NCBI GenBank assembly: GCA_965112735.1
Contig: OZ218954.1
Span: 4,092,001 to 4,156,000 of the forward strand
DNA: 64,000 bases
Direction of reading: 5' to 3'
Origin: Phaeosaccion multiseriatum
Lineage: Eukaryota; Ochrophyta, other classes
Shown: positions 43,840-57,691 of the stretch, one piece after another
How positions within the stretch are numbered: position 1 is the stretch's first letter
Layout: every line of letters begins with the position of its first letter
Notes under the pieces: generated by a model
Databases searched by the model: none
Seen by the model: only the letters and a program-made list of their open reading frames with translations
What the model was told of the DNA's origin: nothing
Program-made: the position numbers and the translations under genes

Positions 43840-46800
43840 TTGGCCTGCTTGCTCGTACCCGTATGCCTGCCTGCGCTTTTCCTGCCTGACTGCCCATATA
43901 CACCCCTACTACCCTTCATAACGGCATTCCTCTGACCCACTCCGTTCCCTGAGGTCCTGTGACCTATATGCCTCTCTCTTCGACGGCGTACCTGACCCAT
44001 ATGCCTGCCTGCCCGTGTACCCATGCCCATATGCCTCTCCCTGACGGCAAACCTCTCTTCACCCGAAAACCCATATGCCTTTTTGCTACGTTGGGTGTCA
44101 TAGGTTGAGGAGAAGCTCCGTGCGGAGAAGGAGCGGAGGGTGAAGCTTGCAGAGGGGCTTGGCGTGTCTGTGGAAGAGGCGCTCAGGGTAGCAGAGTTAC
44201 TGCAGAGAGAGGCGGAGGAGGAGGAACAAGAAGAAGAGGAGGAGGAGGAGGGGATGGAGGTAGAGGAGGAGAGTGAAGATGATGAGGAGGGGGAGGAGGA
44301 GGAGGAGGAGGAGGATGGGGGGGGGGGGGGAGACGCGACTGCGGGGAAAAGCTCCCCTAGAAGAGTGAGCGGAGGAGGAGGAGGGGCTGACGAGGCGGCC
44401 GACGGTGAGACGGATGAGGAGGTGAAGGAGAGGCTGTTGAACGAGGCTGCTGCAGCCGCTGCCAAGGCCGAGATTAAAGAAAGAGAGAAGGTCATCGTGA
44501 CTGAGCTCAGCGAACTCACGCAGAACATTGCGCATAAGGTGAGTGCTTACGTAAGGAGTTACGTAAGAGTATAGATTGGTAGGGGTTGGGGGGTAGGCAG
44601 GATGCGCTCCACAATCACCCCCCCCCCTTGTTGGATGGTTCCTTGGTCACTCGGTTGGTTGGTGTAGTGCTGGGGTTTGTGGTGTGGGCTTCTTTCTGTG
44701 CTGACCTTTTGCCGGCCCTGCTTTGTCTCTCTCTCTGTCTTCCTCTGTCTCTCTTCCCCTGCCTCCCTCCCTCCCCCCTCCTCCTCCACCACAACCATCA
44801 GGAGGGACTCCTCGCGGAGCTCACGAAGAAGGGACAGGAATACGCCATGATGCAGAGCCACTACCAGCAACAAATGGCAGAAGCGAATGAGGCAGTCAAG
44901 AGGATGGAGGCGGACCACGAGCAGCTGTTGGGCGAGTTAGTGAAGCTGGAGGGCGAGAAGGAGGCGGCGGTGAAGACGGAGAGGGAGAAGCTTCGAAAGA
45001 AGCTTGTGGAGAAAACTCAGGCCCTTCAGAGCCTCAAGGCCAGGTATGTATCCAGTTTCAGTTTCAGTTTCCGTATCGATTTCGTTGTGTCGACTTGCCT
45101 CAATATGTAGATACAGTATGTATCGAACGTACCCGTCGAGTCAAGGCAACACTTCCTAACTCACAGTTCTCAACTGACTCACCACCGGGACTCTGCATGT
45201 CTACCTACCTCCCTGCCTCCCTCCTACCTTCCTACCCACCCACCTACCTACCTACCTACCTACCTACTACCTTCCTTCCTACCTTCCTTCCCTACCGACT
45301 TGTATACGCACAGGCAAACAGAGCTGCAGAATTACAACAAAAGCAGCCAGCGCAGTGCAACGCAACTTCGCTCTCTCGAGACGGAGATTTCAAAGATGAA
45401 GAGGGTCAAAGTGGATCTGCAGAAGCGGCTGGATAGCGAGCGGAAGGTAGGGAAGGAAGGAGGGAGGGAGGGGAGGAGGCGGGGTTGGAGGGGAGTTTTC
45501 CTTGTCGCGCACGCCATGTGTGTTTGCTTACTCAGCTCCTCCCCCTTTCCCCATGCCCCCCCCCCCCCCCTCTCTCTTGCTCCTCTTCCTTTCCCCTGCT
45601 CCTTTCCTCACCATCAGCGTCTGAAGGAACTCGTGTTTCAAAAGGGCAAGGAGATTGTAAGACTCGAAAAGACGGCAAAGAAGGACAGAGTGAAGATAGG
45701 GCAATTGGCTTTGGCCAAGGAGAGGGCAGAGGCGATGACCAAGCGTCACCTTGAGGAGCTGGCGCTGCTGAGGAGGTTGCAGCGGCAGAAGGTCGGGGTA
45801 GGCAAGAAGCAAGGCCCTCTGACGGTTGACGAGAGACGGACGAAGCGATGGCTGGATACCAAGGTTAGTGGAGGGAGGGGGGGGGGGGGTAAGAAGGATA
45901 CGCCCAACAACTACCTTACGATCGTGCCATGGATTGTGATGTTTATATATATACGTACACACACACACACACACACACAGGTGAAGGAGCTAACTCGCAG
46001 GGAGGAGGCCGCGGAGCGTCTTGCCGCCGAGTACGAGAAGAAACTCAAGCTGCTGCAGCAGAAGGAGAGCCTCGAGATGGTGCAAAGGTCCATCGCGAGC
46101 CGCATGCAAGGGCGCCGGGGACGAGGAGGAGGAGGAGGAGGAGGGGCGAACGCCTCGGGCATCGGCTCCGGTGCGTTTCAAGTGTGTCCCTCCTTTGCTC
46201 CAAGTTATATCTGGACATGTGCATGCATCCACTGCCATCAACTCTCCCTTTGTGCTTTGTTCGAGGTTTCTGGGCTTACCTAAAGTGCATCCACTGCCAT
46301 CCCACTCACCCCAGGAATGGAGACCGCAGGACGGCGGAAACCGTCAACAACCGATATGTCACCCGAAGACGGAGGAACAGGAGGAGGAACCAAGGCCGCG
46401 GTCGTGGGAATGAGTGGGGCGGGGGCGAAGAGTCCTGAGACCACCCCCACCCCAGCGGCGGAGGCTGAGAAGGAGGGACAAAAGAAAGGAGGAGGAGGTG
46501 GAGGAGGTGGAAGAGCAGGGAAGGACGAGGAGGAGGCGGATACTCTGCGGGAGGTGGAGGAGAGGTTGGAGAGCACCATTGCGCAGCTCCATTACAAGGA
46601 GGCGAGGATCAAGGACATTGAGTCAGAGATCAGCTCTCCCGCACCTGCATCCGTTGCTGATTCAGCGTCGAGGCGAAATAGTAGCTTGAGTCGGAGTCCT
46701 GTGAGAAGCCGTGCCGGTACCGAGGGAGGAGAAGAAGGAGAAGGACAGGGGGAGGGGGGGGAGGGGGACAGTATGGTACAACAGCAACAGCAATTGGAGG

Positions 46801-49800
46801 AAGTGAGTGAGACCAAGTTGACGGCGCAGGTCCTCGGCGATGTAAAGGACATCTCCAGCGCTCGGCAGATGATGCGGGTGTTGCTCAAGAGCCTTCTTGC
46901 GGCGCGGAGGAGCGACACCTCCACAAAGGGAAGGGTGCAGCAACTGGAGGGAGAGGTGGAGGTGGCGACACGTGCCCTACAGGAGAGTCATGCACGTATG
47001 TCAGCGGATCAGCGCAGCTACGAAGACCGGGTGATGCAAATGGGGAAGGACTTTGAGAGTAAGATAAGCGACATTCTTGCGACCTCGTCCTCCTCCTCCT
47101 CCTCGTTTGCATGGAGGGATGGGGGTGGAGCCGAGGGGAGTGGAGGAGGAGGGAGAGGGAGAAGACGCAGCAGTCCAGGAGGAGGGAAGGGCGACGCTAG
47201 CTCGAGCGCTTCTGCCCCCAAGAGGAGGAGCAGCAGCGGGAAGCTGACGAGGAAGGGATCTGGGTCAGGATTGTCGAGTTTGTCTTCCTCAGAGGAGGCA
47301 GCTTCAACCGGCGAGGGCAGTGAGGAGAGAGGAGAGGACACATCCAACGCACGCGGTACGTCAAGTGACGTCATGGAGGGAGGGAGGGAGGGCCCTCCAA
47401 CTTCTGACCACACCCTGTCTGGCCTCACCTCTTCGTCCCCACCCCCTCCCTCTCCCCTCCTACCCTCCCCCTCCCTCTCCCCTCCCACCCTCCCACTTCT
47501 GACCACACCCTGTCTGCCCTCCCCTCTTGCCCCCCCCTCCCTCTCCCCTCCCTTCCTCCCTACCCTTTAGAATCTGTGGCTCAGTACAAGCGTATCAGTG
47601 ACATACGCACAAATCAATTGAAAGACACCGTCCGCAGGCTGGAGGCCATTAATCAGAAAGTAAGTCAGTGACTCAGTCAGTAAGAACGTCACTAAGTTCA
47701 TCAGTGACGGGGGTCAGTAAGTCAATGAGGGGGGTTCCATCAGTCCGTAAGTGGGCCAGTCAGTCTTGTGTGTGTCACTTCAGTAAGTCAGTGGGACAGT
47801 AATTTAGTGAGGTGGATCAAAGTTCCTAAGTCGGATCGTTATGCCTTCACGAAGCCCTCTACTTACCCTCCTCTCTCTCTCTCGATGGATGGCACTGAAT
47901 GGCAGACCTTACAAGAGGCCAGCGACAAGGCGGATGAGGAGCGCGTCAAGATACGGCAGGTAAGAAACTGGAACGGGGACTGGAACTGAAACTGGAACTG
48001 AAACTGGAACTCTGGGACTAGACCTGGCTAGCCCTCTGTATCCGTCTTCTTCTCCCTCTCTTGTTCTCTCCCTCATCTCCCCTCTCCCTCTCTCAAAACC
48101 CCTCCCCCCCCCTCCTCCCTCCCTCCCTCCCCATATATATGCCTCTACGCTCCTTAGCTGCAAGAGGAGGCTGACTGGGCTAATTTCGAGCTCAAGTCGA
48201 TGCAGCAGAGATTTCGGCAGCTTCAGCGCAAGCACGACAAGGCCATGGCCACGCTCGACAGGCAGCGCCGATACGTACGTAGCACTCGGTAACCTGTACG
48301 CAACGCACTCACACACACGCACACACGCGCTCACACACAAACACACACACAAACACGCTCACACGCGCTCACACACGCACACGCGCACACGCAACCACTA
48401 CGTACGACTGATTCCTTATCCACCCCACAAGCTGCTCCATTGGAGTAGGCACAGAAGCATCAATTTAGTGGAAAGAACGAGTGTGTGGACCGGACCAATA
48501 GTGGTGACTTACAGAAATGAATGAATCACCACATTGCCCACCTGCCTGCCAGCCCTCCCTTGACCCACCCACCCACCCACCCACACCCCCCGTTCGTTCG
48601 TCATGGCACCTTCTTCGCTCGTTCATTGTCTCCCCCTTTTCATTTCTTCCTGCGTTGCAGGAGGAGAGGGCGAGGCTTCGTGCAGCGGCTTCCTCAAAGG
48701 CGACTGGGAGTGAGGAGGTGAGCTCCGACCCTTCTTCACGCCCACGGGCAGCGGGGGCAGCAGGAGGAGAGACAGGGGAGGAGAAGGGCGGTGGTGCCGA
48801 GGACAACGGTGTCAGGAATGGCGTTGGTGGGGTGGCCAAGGAGGGCGAGGAGGGCGAGGAGCAGAGCGACGACAGTATGGACGGGATGGTGACGTTCTCT
48901 CGCCTGAGCAAGGATCACATGAACTTGACCAGCAGGGTGGGGAGTGGGAAGTTGGCCATACAGGCGGACAAGGACAACCAACAGTTGGCGGCCACTCAGC
49001 AGCGGCGGCGACGGCGACGAGGGACTCGATCAAGATTTGGAAGCGCTGACTCTCAGGGCGCTACCTACGGTGGTGCGCGGGACGGGTCACAGGGGGGCGA
49101 CGACGATGAAGCGGATGAGGATTACATAGATAGTGGGGATGAGGACGAGGAGGAAGAGCAAGATGACAGTGATGATGACAGTGAGTATGATCCTTTTGAC
49201 GACGTTGCGGCGGACCTTCAAACCATTGAGAAGGGCATCATGCCGGCATCACTTGCCATGGTGATGGAAGTGAATGACCAACACGTGCAGCAGGTGCAGG
49301 ACATGCAGGACAGCATGCGACGAGAGGGGCGAGAAGGAGGGGGAGGAGAACGAGGGGAGGGAAGGGGGGGGGGGGGGGGGAGGCAGGACCACCACGACGG
49401 CCCCGGGGCGGCCGACCCAGGGGGACTAGAGGCGGCTGGTGGTGGTAGTGGCTTGGGCGGCGGTGGTGGTGGTGGTGGTGGTGGTGGTATGGCCAACAAC
49501 CGCAGGAGCCGGCGGAATGTGTTCGAGCGGCTTGTGGCGACGACCACAGAGAGCAGCAAGAACAAGATCACTCAGCCGCTGCTCACGAGGAAGGGGCGGG
49601 CAGCAGCGGTGGCGGCAGCGGCAGCGACGGCAGGAGGAGGAGGGGGCAAAGGGGGCTCGGATGGCCCCAACTCTTGTTCCATCTCTCCACATCGTGAGTG
49701 TGTGTGTGTGTGTGTGCGTGCGAGTTGGGGGGGGGGGGTATTGGGGTGGGTCCGTATGTGTGTGTGTGCGTTGTTCTCTCGTGGTCTTGGGCCAGGGAAG

Positions 49801-51101
49801 CATCACCAGGCTGCTTTCATTGGGCACCCCATCTGAGACTCGTTGGGCATCTCAGTAGGAATCACAGACTGCCAGGCATGCGTGGCTCTTGCTGCTGCTG
49901 TACCACCAACTGGTCCTGCAGCGCCTCGTGCCCTTTCCTCTCGCCCCCTCCCCCTCCAGTCACGCCTGTCGCGTCGCATCCCTCACGCCTTTTACTGCCA
50001 TCTGAATCCCCATCCATTCCCATCCCCGCCCCTCTCTACGACGATGGCACTCTACGCAGCTCGCTTCGGAGACGCATGGGGGGAGGGTTCTACTGAAGAC
50101 GGGGGCGGGGGAAGGGGTGCCGACGGCCGTAACTCTCCCATAAACTTCGTCATGTCTGCGGACGGAAACGCAAACTCCAACAACCCAAACTCAAGTTCAA
50201 ACTCCGCTGCGGATCTCAACAGCACGGGAGGGAGCATGAACAGCAATGAGGGGAAGGGCGGAGGCGCTGGCTCTTTCACACTGCCGATACCGTTTTTGAA
50301 GGCGCGTGGGGAGTACAAGAATGAGGAAATCTTCTCCCGTCTGACCAACCCACACCACTACCCCGCCGCTTCTAAGCCCAAGTTCGCCGGCCTGGGCGGC
50401 GGCGGCGGAGGAGGAGGAGGAGGAGGAGGAGGGGGAGGAGGAGGAGGAGCCGGGGCCTCAGGGCAGCACGGCCATAGTCACAGTTACACCGGTCAAGTGG
50501 TGCAGCCCCTGAACGCCTCTTCCTCCTCCTCCGGGCCTCCTTCGTCCGCTTCTTCTCAATCACTCACGCCGCCCCCGCCCCCCAACAGCTTGGGCGGGGG
50601 ATCCTCTCGGATGGGGGGAGGGGCGTCGTCTTTCCCTCCGGCCCCTCCTCCTCCTCCCTCGGCTCCCGAGGCGGGGAGCTCATCCTCCGGGCAGCTCAAG
50701 AAAAGCCGCTCGGACCGACTCAGCGCGGGGACGACGGAGGTGAGGGAGCGAGTACCTGGTGTGTGTGTACGTGTGTGCGTGTGTGTGTGCGTGTGTGTGT
50801 ATGTGTGTGTGTGCTATTTGTGTGTATTACATCCATCCACTCAACTCCTTTATGTGCCGGCTGCTGCGGCCCTTGACCCATGCAATACCCCCCCCTGCTG
50901 TATCACCAACTGGTGCCCTTGACTCATGCAATACCCTCTTCCTGCTGTATCACCAACTGCTGTTGCTCTTGCTGCTGCTGCGCTTGACCCACGCATTGCC
51001 GCTGCTGCCCCTGACGGCAGGCCGAGAGGAAACGGGCTGGCAAAGTGGTACCGGCACCACAACGGGACAGAAATGGGGAGCAAAAGCAGCAGCAACAATA
51101 G
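38913..51101 (+). CDS. Kinesin-4 family motor (KIF4/KIF21-like), 20 exons
   Basis: Exons: 38913-39144, 39456-39613, 40222-40301, 40573-40651, 41006-41137, 41310-41752, 42263-42589, 42835-43771, 44104-44538, 44802-45043, 45314-45446, 45618-45863, 45981-46170, 46315-47355, 47571-47659, 47906-47959, 48158-48274, 48661-49693, 49856-50739 and 51021-51101 (TAG), about 2,310 residues. The N-terminal motor has P-loop GQTGSGKT (~91-98), switch I NAHSSRSH (~212-219) and switch II DLAGSE (~285-290). The neck [17 protein letters not shown] is typical of kinesin-4. Coiled-coil exons (44104-46170, 47571-48274) are interspersed with Gly-, Glu- and Ser-rich inserts. A C-terminal segment [21 protein letters not shown] resembles p25-alpha-like microtubule motifs. 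Kinesin-4 motors move on and restrain microtubules in spindles and cilia. The acceptor of exon 19 (49856) is the least certain, chosen because it alone keeps the frame; exon 6 was placed at 41310 for the same reason. Confidence 0.85.
39992..40026. repeat. TG microsatellite (kinesin intron 2)
   Basis: An uninterrupted (TG)n of about 35 bp after a CT-rich stretch. Confidence 0.9.
40704..40870. repeat. GAG/GGA microsatellite (kinesin intron 4)
   Basis: About 165 bp of GGA triplets with few interruptions, intronic on the plus strand. A similar but coding triplet run lies in exon 6 (about 41367-41436). Confidence 0.9.
40925..40996. repeat. Degenerate telomere-like CCCTAA stretch (kinesin intron 4)
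   Basis: Contains ctaacccgac, aactaaccctaacaaccc and ccaaccctaaccaccc, that is, scattered CCCTAA-like words directly after the GGA microsatellite and before the exon 5 acceptor at 41005. Confidence 0.5.
41808..42200. repeat. CCCTCA/CCCTGA minisatellite (kinesin intron 6)
   Basis: An imperfect pyrimidine-rich repeat of ccctcac and accctgaccct words filling most of intron 6. The following exon carries the complementary purine repeat (gggtcagggtcaggg, about 42388-42462). Confidence 0.8.
43779..43839. repeat. GAT microsatellite next to exon 8 donor
   Basis: About 20 copies of GAT beginning 7-8 bp past the donor GTGAGAC. Confidence 0.9.
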
Positions 51102-52475
51102 CAGCTAGCTCGCGCACCAGCAATAGTAGCAGCTAGCTGATGCATCAGGAAGAGTCGCAGTTGGCTAGCTAGCGTACCGCCTCGGAAACAGCAGTCAAGC
51201 AACAGCAGTCAAGCCACCGTTACAGCCGCGTGTGGAGGAGGGTGGTGAAAGAAGGCGGCCAGACGACCCCCCTTGTCAGTTTTGGTTCTGCAGCCATGCA
51301 TTGAGCAAGAGGACACGAGTGTTTTGCTTATTACTTTGCCTTGGCTGCCAAGGCCTTCGCCTCGCCTCCTCGCCTCCTCGCCTTCATTGATCGATCGGGC
51401 CCATAATGAGATTGGAACTGGTGGTGCGGAGATTTTCGGCAGACTTTGACCAAAAGTCAATGATGGCATCTTCCACCCTCTCCGTTGTATTTAGTGTTCA
51501 ATCCGTCCCTCCCACTCATGAGAGGATGGCAGTTACAGCTGGGTCAGTCCACACAGGCCCGATACGTCCATGCCGATATCCAAAAGAGGGGCCAAGTTGG
51601 TTGTTCGAGCACTAGCTAGGTTGGCACTTACTTATCCGAAGGGAGGGAGGCTCAGTTGAGCAGTTGAGGGTAGGCGTGTGCGCAACGGCGCAGAGAGTGG
51701 GCGCGCAAGACGGGCGAGGGAAACGCCGCCAAACTCACCGCAGGTGTTGAGTGAGAAGAGGGGGGCGGAGGAGAAGCGAGTCGAGAAGGGCCGGCGGAGA
51801 GGCGGGTGGTAAAGGTATATAGGCCAGTGGTCTCAGTGGTCTCAGTGGTCTGGCGGAGTGAGGCAGGGGCGGTAGACAGAGAGCTTGCTTTTTGAACGCA
51901 AAACTTCCCCCGGGGCGAAGCCCAGACTTAAAATGTGAGGAGCTCTCTGGGGGATTTGCTTCCGTGGTTTCTCAAGCTAGAAAGTGGAGAGAGGCAAAGG
52001 CCGCTCTCTGATACCGACCCGGAAGGACTCAGTGAAACACGACAGTGCTGACGCCATCCAAGAGAGTCAAGCTGATTCCTCCTGATGCCGTCCAAGAGAG
52101 GAAGGAAAGGCCTCGTTCCCAACACACACGCAATGCAATCTAGGTCTAGATCTAGTTCAATTATCGGGCGACCCTTCACAGAAGCATCCTCGACCTCCTG
52201 CCCCTGCTGTCCGAAGGCGGCACGACTCATTCAGACGGTCAGGCGGCTGTTGCTGCTGCTCCTGCCGCTCCTGCTGCTCTGATCAAACATGTCAACGAAT
52301 GGCCCAGGTGCCCTTGCCCTTCCATCCCTGCCCCTGCCAATACCGCCGCTGCCCATATGCCAGTGCCCCATGCAAGCAGTCAAACTCAAACTCAAACTGT
52401 GGCCCCTCCTGCTGAGCGTTCAAGCCTGTCCAAGCCTGTTTGTATCACCGACTGCTGCTGATCCCTCGCTCCTCC
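51102..52475. other. Convergent 3' intergenic region
   Basis: Lies between the stop codons of the kinesin (plus) and SCAPER (minus) genes. It contains agcagctagct-type repeats at 51105-51175 and a short ggtctcagt repeat near 51832-51852. One degenerate copy of the dispersed motif (52443) lies just past the SCAPER stop. No gene is seen. Confidence 0.45.
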
Positions 52476-53157
52476 TCAAACGTGTTGCTCCTCCTGCTCA
52501 TCGTGCTCAAAAAAGGCAATCGCCTCGTCCCAAAGCGCCGTAGGGAAGCGTTGCGAAAGCCTCTCCCATCGAGACACAGGCACAGGCATCGCCCCCACCC
52601 TACTTCCGTTTCTACCGTTACTCCCCCCCTCTTGTCCGACGGCGGCGGCGACAGAGCCCCCCTGGGCAGCAGTAGCAGCAGCAGTTGGTGATACAGCAGC
52701 CTCCCTGGCCCGTCTCCAGTCCTCCCTACCTCTTCGGAGGAAGTCGCTCAGAAGCTCTACAGAGAGTTCTCGATCGGCCACAGCTGTGTTGGAAGCATTG
52801 TGGAGGCATATGGATAGGAGAGTGGGGAGGAGCTGCTCGCGGTGGCGGTCGTCGGAGAAAAAGCTGGGATGGCAGTGGATGGCAGGGGGGGTGGAGAGGG
52901 GGGAGAGAGAGACCATAATAAGAAAGAGGGATTGAGTCACAAAGAGAGAGAAGAGAGAACAGGCAGAGCAACGCATGACGGGTTCACAGCTACAATTCGC
53001 GCAGAAGAAGGAGGGAGGGGAGGGGAGGGAGGGGGGCGAAAGAATGGATGATGGCCTTGGGAAGAGAAAGTCAATCCCATCCATCCACTGCCATCTCTCC
53101 CCCCCCCAGGTGTTGAGGTGCGTGGTGTATACGCATCCCATAGACAGACAGACAGAC

Positions 53158-53230
<73 letters not shown>

Positions 53231-53307
53231 CACAGACACACAGACAGGCAGACACACACACAGACAGACAGGCAGACACACACACAGACAGACAGACAGA
53301 CACACAC

Positions 53308-53358
<51 letters not shown>

Positions 53359-56300
53359 CCTTCCGCCCGTAAGAGGGCAATGAATATTAGTACACACAAG
53401 ACCGCCTGCTCATTCCCTCACTCGTCCACTCACTAAGTGACACATTCCCTCACTCCTTCACTCCCTAAATGACGAACTCACCGAAACGGCAGATTGCAGA
53501 GGCGCACGAGGAGAGTGGGTGTCGGACCCCAAGTTAACATGTCCTGATTGCGGCGGTTCCCTAGGGCAAAGTAGCCCAGAAGCGAGAGGAGCTCCCCCTC
53601 CCTCCACCCCACCTCGTATCCCGGACCTAGAGCTGCGGACAGAGCCGCGCCAGTTGGTGGTACGACCGACTTCGATGTCGACGCCGCCATGGCGCTGGTC
53701 TTGTTGCCTGAGCTGCTGGCACTGCTGCCCTTGCCCTTGCCCTCCTTACCTCCTCCTCGAAGCAGCGCCTTGTCCACCGTCGAGCAAGGAGCGGCCGCAG
53801 CAGCGGAGGATGATAGTGTACCACCAACTGCTGTACCAGCGGCGGCCGTCACAGCAGCTCCTGCTCCTACTGCATCGCCTGCCCAGCCCCCCCCCGCAGT
53901 AGCTGCAGGCGTATGGGCAGCAGCTGGACCGCCAGTACCGGCGTTGCTACTGCGCGGGTGCTCTAGACTCACGGACGCCTCTCCGCTCATGACGGCAAAC
54001 ACAGTCGAATAGACCCGCTCGAACGCAGGCCTGGCGACGGCGTCACCCCCCAACACCTCCTGCACGTGGCGGAGACCCAACCGCGACAGGTGCAGCAGAG
54101 CCGCTACAGCAAGGTACGACAGCTTCAGCACCATGTGCGGCACCACCACGTTCATCATCGTCACGGATGGCGACCACCCTGTAGAAGCCTCTGCCAGGGT
54201 GGTGCGACGATCCTCCTCCTCCTCCTCCTCCTCTCCTTCATCCTGCTCTTGCTCCTGCTGCTGCTTCCTGCCGCCCTTGCCCTTGCTCTTGCTCTTCTTC
54301 TTGTGGCTTGGCTTGCTGGTCTTGCTCGCTCCATCACCACCGCCACCACCTCCCCCTCCTACGGGATCTGCCCCTGCCCCTGTACCACCAACGGCTGTAG
54401 CAGTCCCATCGCCGCACTCTGATACGATGAGAGCCGCCACAAAGGAGAGAGGCCCAATCAGCAGGACAGAGCCTTCCTCTCTCATGCAGTCCCCCATCAC
54501 GTCCGTACAGCGCTGCCCCAGGCGGCCGCTCGAGAGCTCCGAGACCTCACTGACGTGCCATGACGAGGAGGAGGGGATGGCAGTGGATGGGGAGGGGCTG
54601 GCATCGCTGCTGCTAGCACTAGTAGTAGTAGTAGCCGTGGCAGTGGCAGTAGCATTAGCACCAACTGCTGCACCATCACCAACTGCCCCACCACTGCGAA
54701 AGGGAAAGCTGGTGGCGGCCTCAAAGAGCGAAAGCACCCCCTCCAGCAGGCGCAGCATCCGAGACTGATGTGCCACGATGCTCACCGACGGTTTCAGGAT
54801 TTCCAGAAGGCGACACAGCAGCACCAGTGTGCGCTTGCCAACGAAATACCGCACAAAGTCGTCTTGCACGAGCCCCAACGCCTCTGTTGTTGTTGCTGTT
54901 GTTGAGGCCGTTCTTAGACAAGTTGGGGCTCCAGCGGCCGCCACCTGTGAGTACCCTGCGACGCCTGCTCCTCGCTGCTGCTGGTCCTCGTCATCGTCTT
55001 TCTCTGCCATCTTTTCACCCCCACCCGCGCCACCACAGACAACCAAACTGGCATCCGAACTGGCGCTCCCACTCTCTGTCTTGTCTGCCTCTGCCTCTGT
55101 CTCTGCCCCTCCATTGCCATCCCCACCCCCATATACCCCGTGCAGAGAAGGAGAGAGATGGTCCTCCTCCTCCCCTCCCTCCTCCTCCTCCTCCTCCGGC
55201 CCAGGCACGTGCAAGAGCAGCAGCGAGCACACCGCAATGCCGTGCTCGATCGTCGCCAAATGGGGACTCTCCAGTAGGACCAAGGCGATCCCGTCCGCCT
55301 CCTCTCCTCCCCTGGAGTCCTGGCACTCACAAATGGCGCTGCCCACCGCCACACAGAGCTGGTCCACAGTGTCAGCTAAGGCGTGAGGGTGACTCAGCAT
55401 GAGCAATGAGCGGTTTTGGCGGGAAAGGAGCGCTGCTTGCATGCCCTGCAGAATGGCGGACACGTCTGTGGGACTCTGCGTCCCGCCAACTGATGGTGTA
55501 CAACCAACTGCCGCAGGAGCTGGACTCCCACCACCTCCACTCGGCGTCGTCATTTGTCGAAGCAGGCTGCGCGTGTGTGTGTGTGCGTGTGTGTGTGTGT
55601 GCGTGTGTGCGTGTGTGTGAGTGTGTGTGTGTGTGTGTGCGCCAAATGTCAAAGTCACCGTCACAGTCAGTGGGAGAGAATGGGGTTGGTTGGTTGGTTG
55701 GGTGGTTGGGCGGGTGGTTAGGTGGTTGGTTCCCCATCGCATGAGGGAGGGAGGGGCGTTGGGAAGGGGGGAGGGGCAGGAGGGAAGGGGGCGGTTTCTG
55801 GTATCCACTACCTCTCTGAAAGTGAACTGAAACTGGCATTCCTCCTCGTCCCTCCTTCGTACCTGCACATGGCCGTGAGTAGGCCTGAGGAGCGCAGGAG
55901 CTGTCTGCCATGGTCAGCTTGTTTCCGAGTCGCGGCGCTCATCGCGTACCCAGAAGGGTACCCCCCCCCTCCTCCTCCTCCTCCTCCTTCCCCCCCTCCG
56001 CCGCTGCTATAGTCTATAGTGCGAATAGCGTCGCGAATGATCGCTTCCACTGGGCGGGGCGGGGGCGAGGGAGGGGGGACGGGGTCGCTAACTGCGCCAG
56101 CAGCAGCAGCAGCAGCAGCAGCTGACGATGATGATACAGCAGTTGGTGATACAGCGCCGCTCGAGGCCAGACCTGGAGCACCATAACTCTGCTGTTGCTG
56201 GTGGTCCTGCTGCTGACTTGCCTTCTCCTTCTTTCGCCTCTTCCTCTTCTTGGGACCTGCTCCCGCGCCCGAACTAGCAGCAGCCCCCTTCTCCTGTTCC

Positions 56301-57658
56301 CCTGTCACGCCTCCCCCCTCCCCCTCCTCCTGCTGCTGTTGTATCACCAACTGCTGCTGGTGCGGGCCGCTCAAGTGGCGAGCCAGCTCCTCCGCCAGCC
56401 TCGAAAGCCTATCACCCGTAGGTGTTGTTGGTGCTTCGCTCTTGCCGCCTCCGCTGTCGCCAACCCTTTCGCCAGCGCCGCTGCTGTTTATGCTGCTGAT
56501 CTTGCTGCTGCTGCTGGTGGTGGTGCTCGCCCTTGTCCCTGCCCCTGCCCCTGTCCCATGCAATAAGGAGGAGGAGAGGTCCGACGACGGCGAGGCGTCT
56601 GTATCACCAACTGCCGCAGCAGCAACCTCCTCCATGCGCGCTCTAAGCCTCTTGAGCTTCTTCTTGACGGCCTTGCTCAGCGCAGGCACCCCACTCCCTC
56701 CTCCTCCTCCTCCTCCTCCTCCTCCTCCTCCTCCTCCTCCTCCTACCCCTCCCCCTCCTCCTCCCCCTCCTCCTCCTGCTCGGCTAGTAGGAAACCCTCC
56801 TCCCTGTGACCGAGGCTCCTCGTCCTTTGCCGTTACATGTCGAAGGATATCATCAAGCTCCTCCATGCGTATCGAACGCACCTCCGCCGCTGCCTTCGCC
56901 TTGTTCCTTTTCTTGCCTTTTCCAACCCCCCCTCCTCTTCCCCCCACCCCTCCTCCGCCTCCTCCTCCTTCTCTGGAGGCAGTCCCCAAGCCCGACTGAC
57001 GCTCTCCGTGGTCCAAGCCGTTCTCGTCATGCTGCTGCTGAATCACCAACTGCTGCTGGTTAGCACCTAATGTGGGCCGCCCGGCCACGCCGACCCCAGG
57101 GCGCAGAAGGAGTGACGTCATGTCGGCCCCGGGGGGGAAGACGGCAGAGCCACCTTTGCTCTTCTCATCGGCCATTGATAGTAGCGGCAGAGCACCACCA
57201 CCAGCAGTTGGTGATACAGCAGCAGCAGCAGACGAGGGGGAGGAGAGGCCTTCCCCTTTCTGATTCTCCTTCCCGCTGCTGTTGTGTGTTGTGCTGTTGT
57301 TGCTGTTGTTGTTATTGCTGCTGCTGCTGCTGCTGCTGCCACTCCCTCCGGTGGCCCTTTTGATGGCCTCTAGCCTCTTCTCCCTCCTCTCCTGCACCTT
57401 CTCCAGCCGACCGTTGAGGCGGTCCCAGCGAGCAGCGGCCACCTGCTCAACAGTTTCAACGCAGCAGCAAAGGGCCAGCCTTAATTTCGAGGGCATTGCA
57501 ATTTTTTGTACTCACACTTGCTTCTTATGCGTGAACCCACCCACCCCACCTCCCCTCCCCCACCCTCCATAACCACTCCACCTGCCCACCCCCCTTCTCT
57601 TCCTCACCACCATCACCACGTCCTCCTCCTCCTCCTCCTCCTCCTCCTCCTCCTCCTC

Positions 57659-57691
<33 letters not shown>

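Noticed and set aside
49960-50096. Kinesin exon 19 starting at the good pyrimidine tract ending at 49959
   Set aside because: With the upstream phase it stops at 50096 and loses the [10 protein letters not shown] segment; the weaker acceptor at 49855 keeps the frame to the final exon.
155-51101. Reassignment of TAG to glutamine (CAG-TAG-CAA in the Cys-rich gene, CAA-TAG-CAG in kinesin, an in-frame TAG in the PPR gene)
   Set aside because: The very Gln-rich exons of SCAPER and kinesin (over 15 kb of coding sequence) contain no internal in-frame TAG, which would be expected if it coded for Gln.
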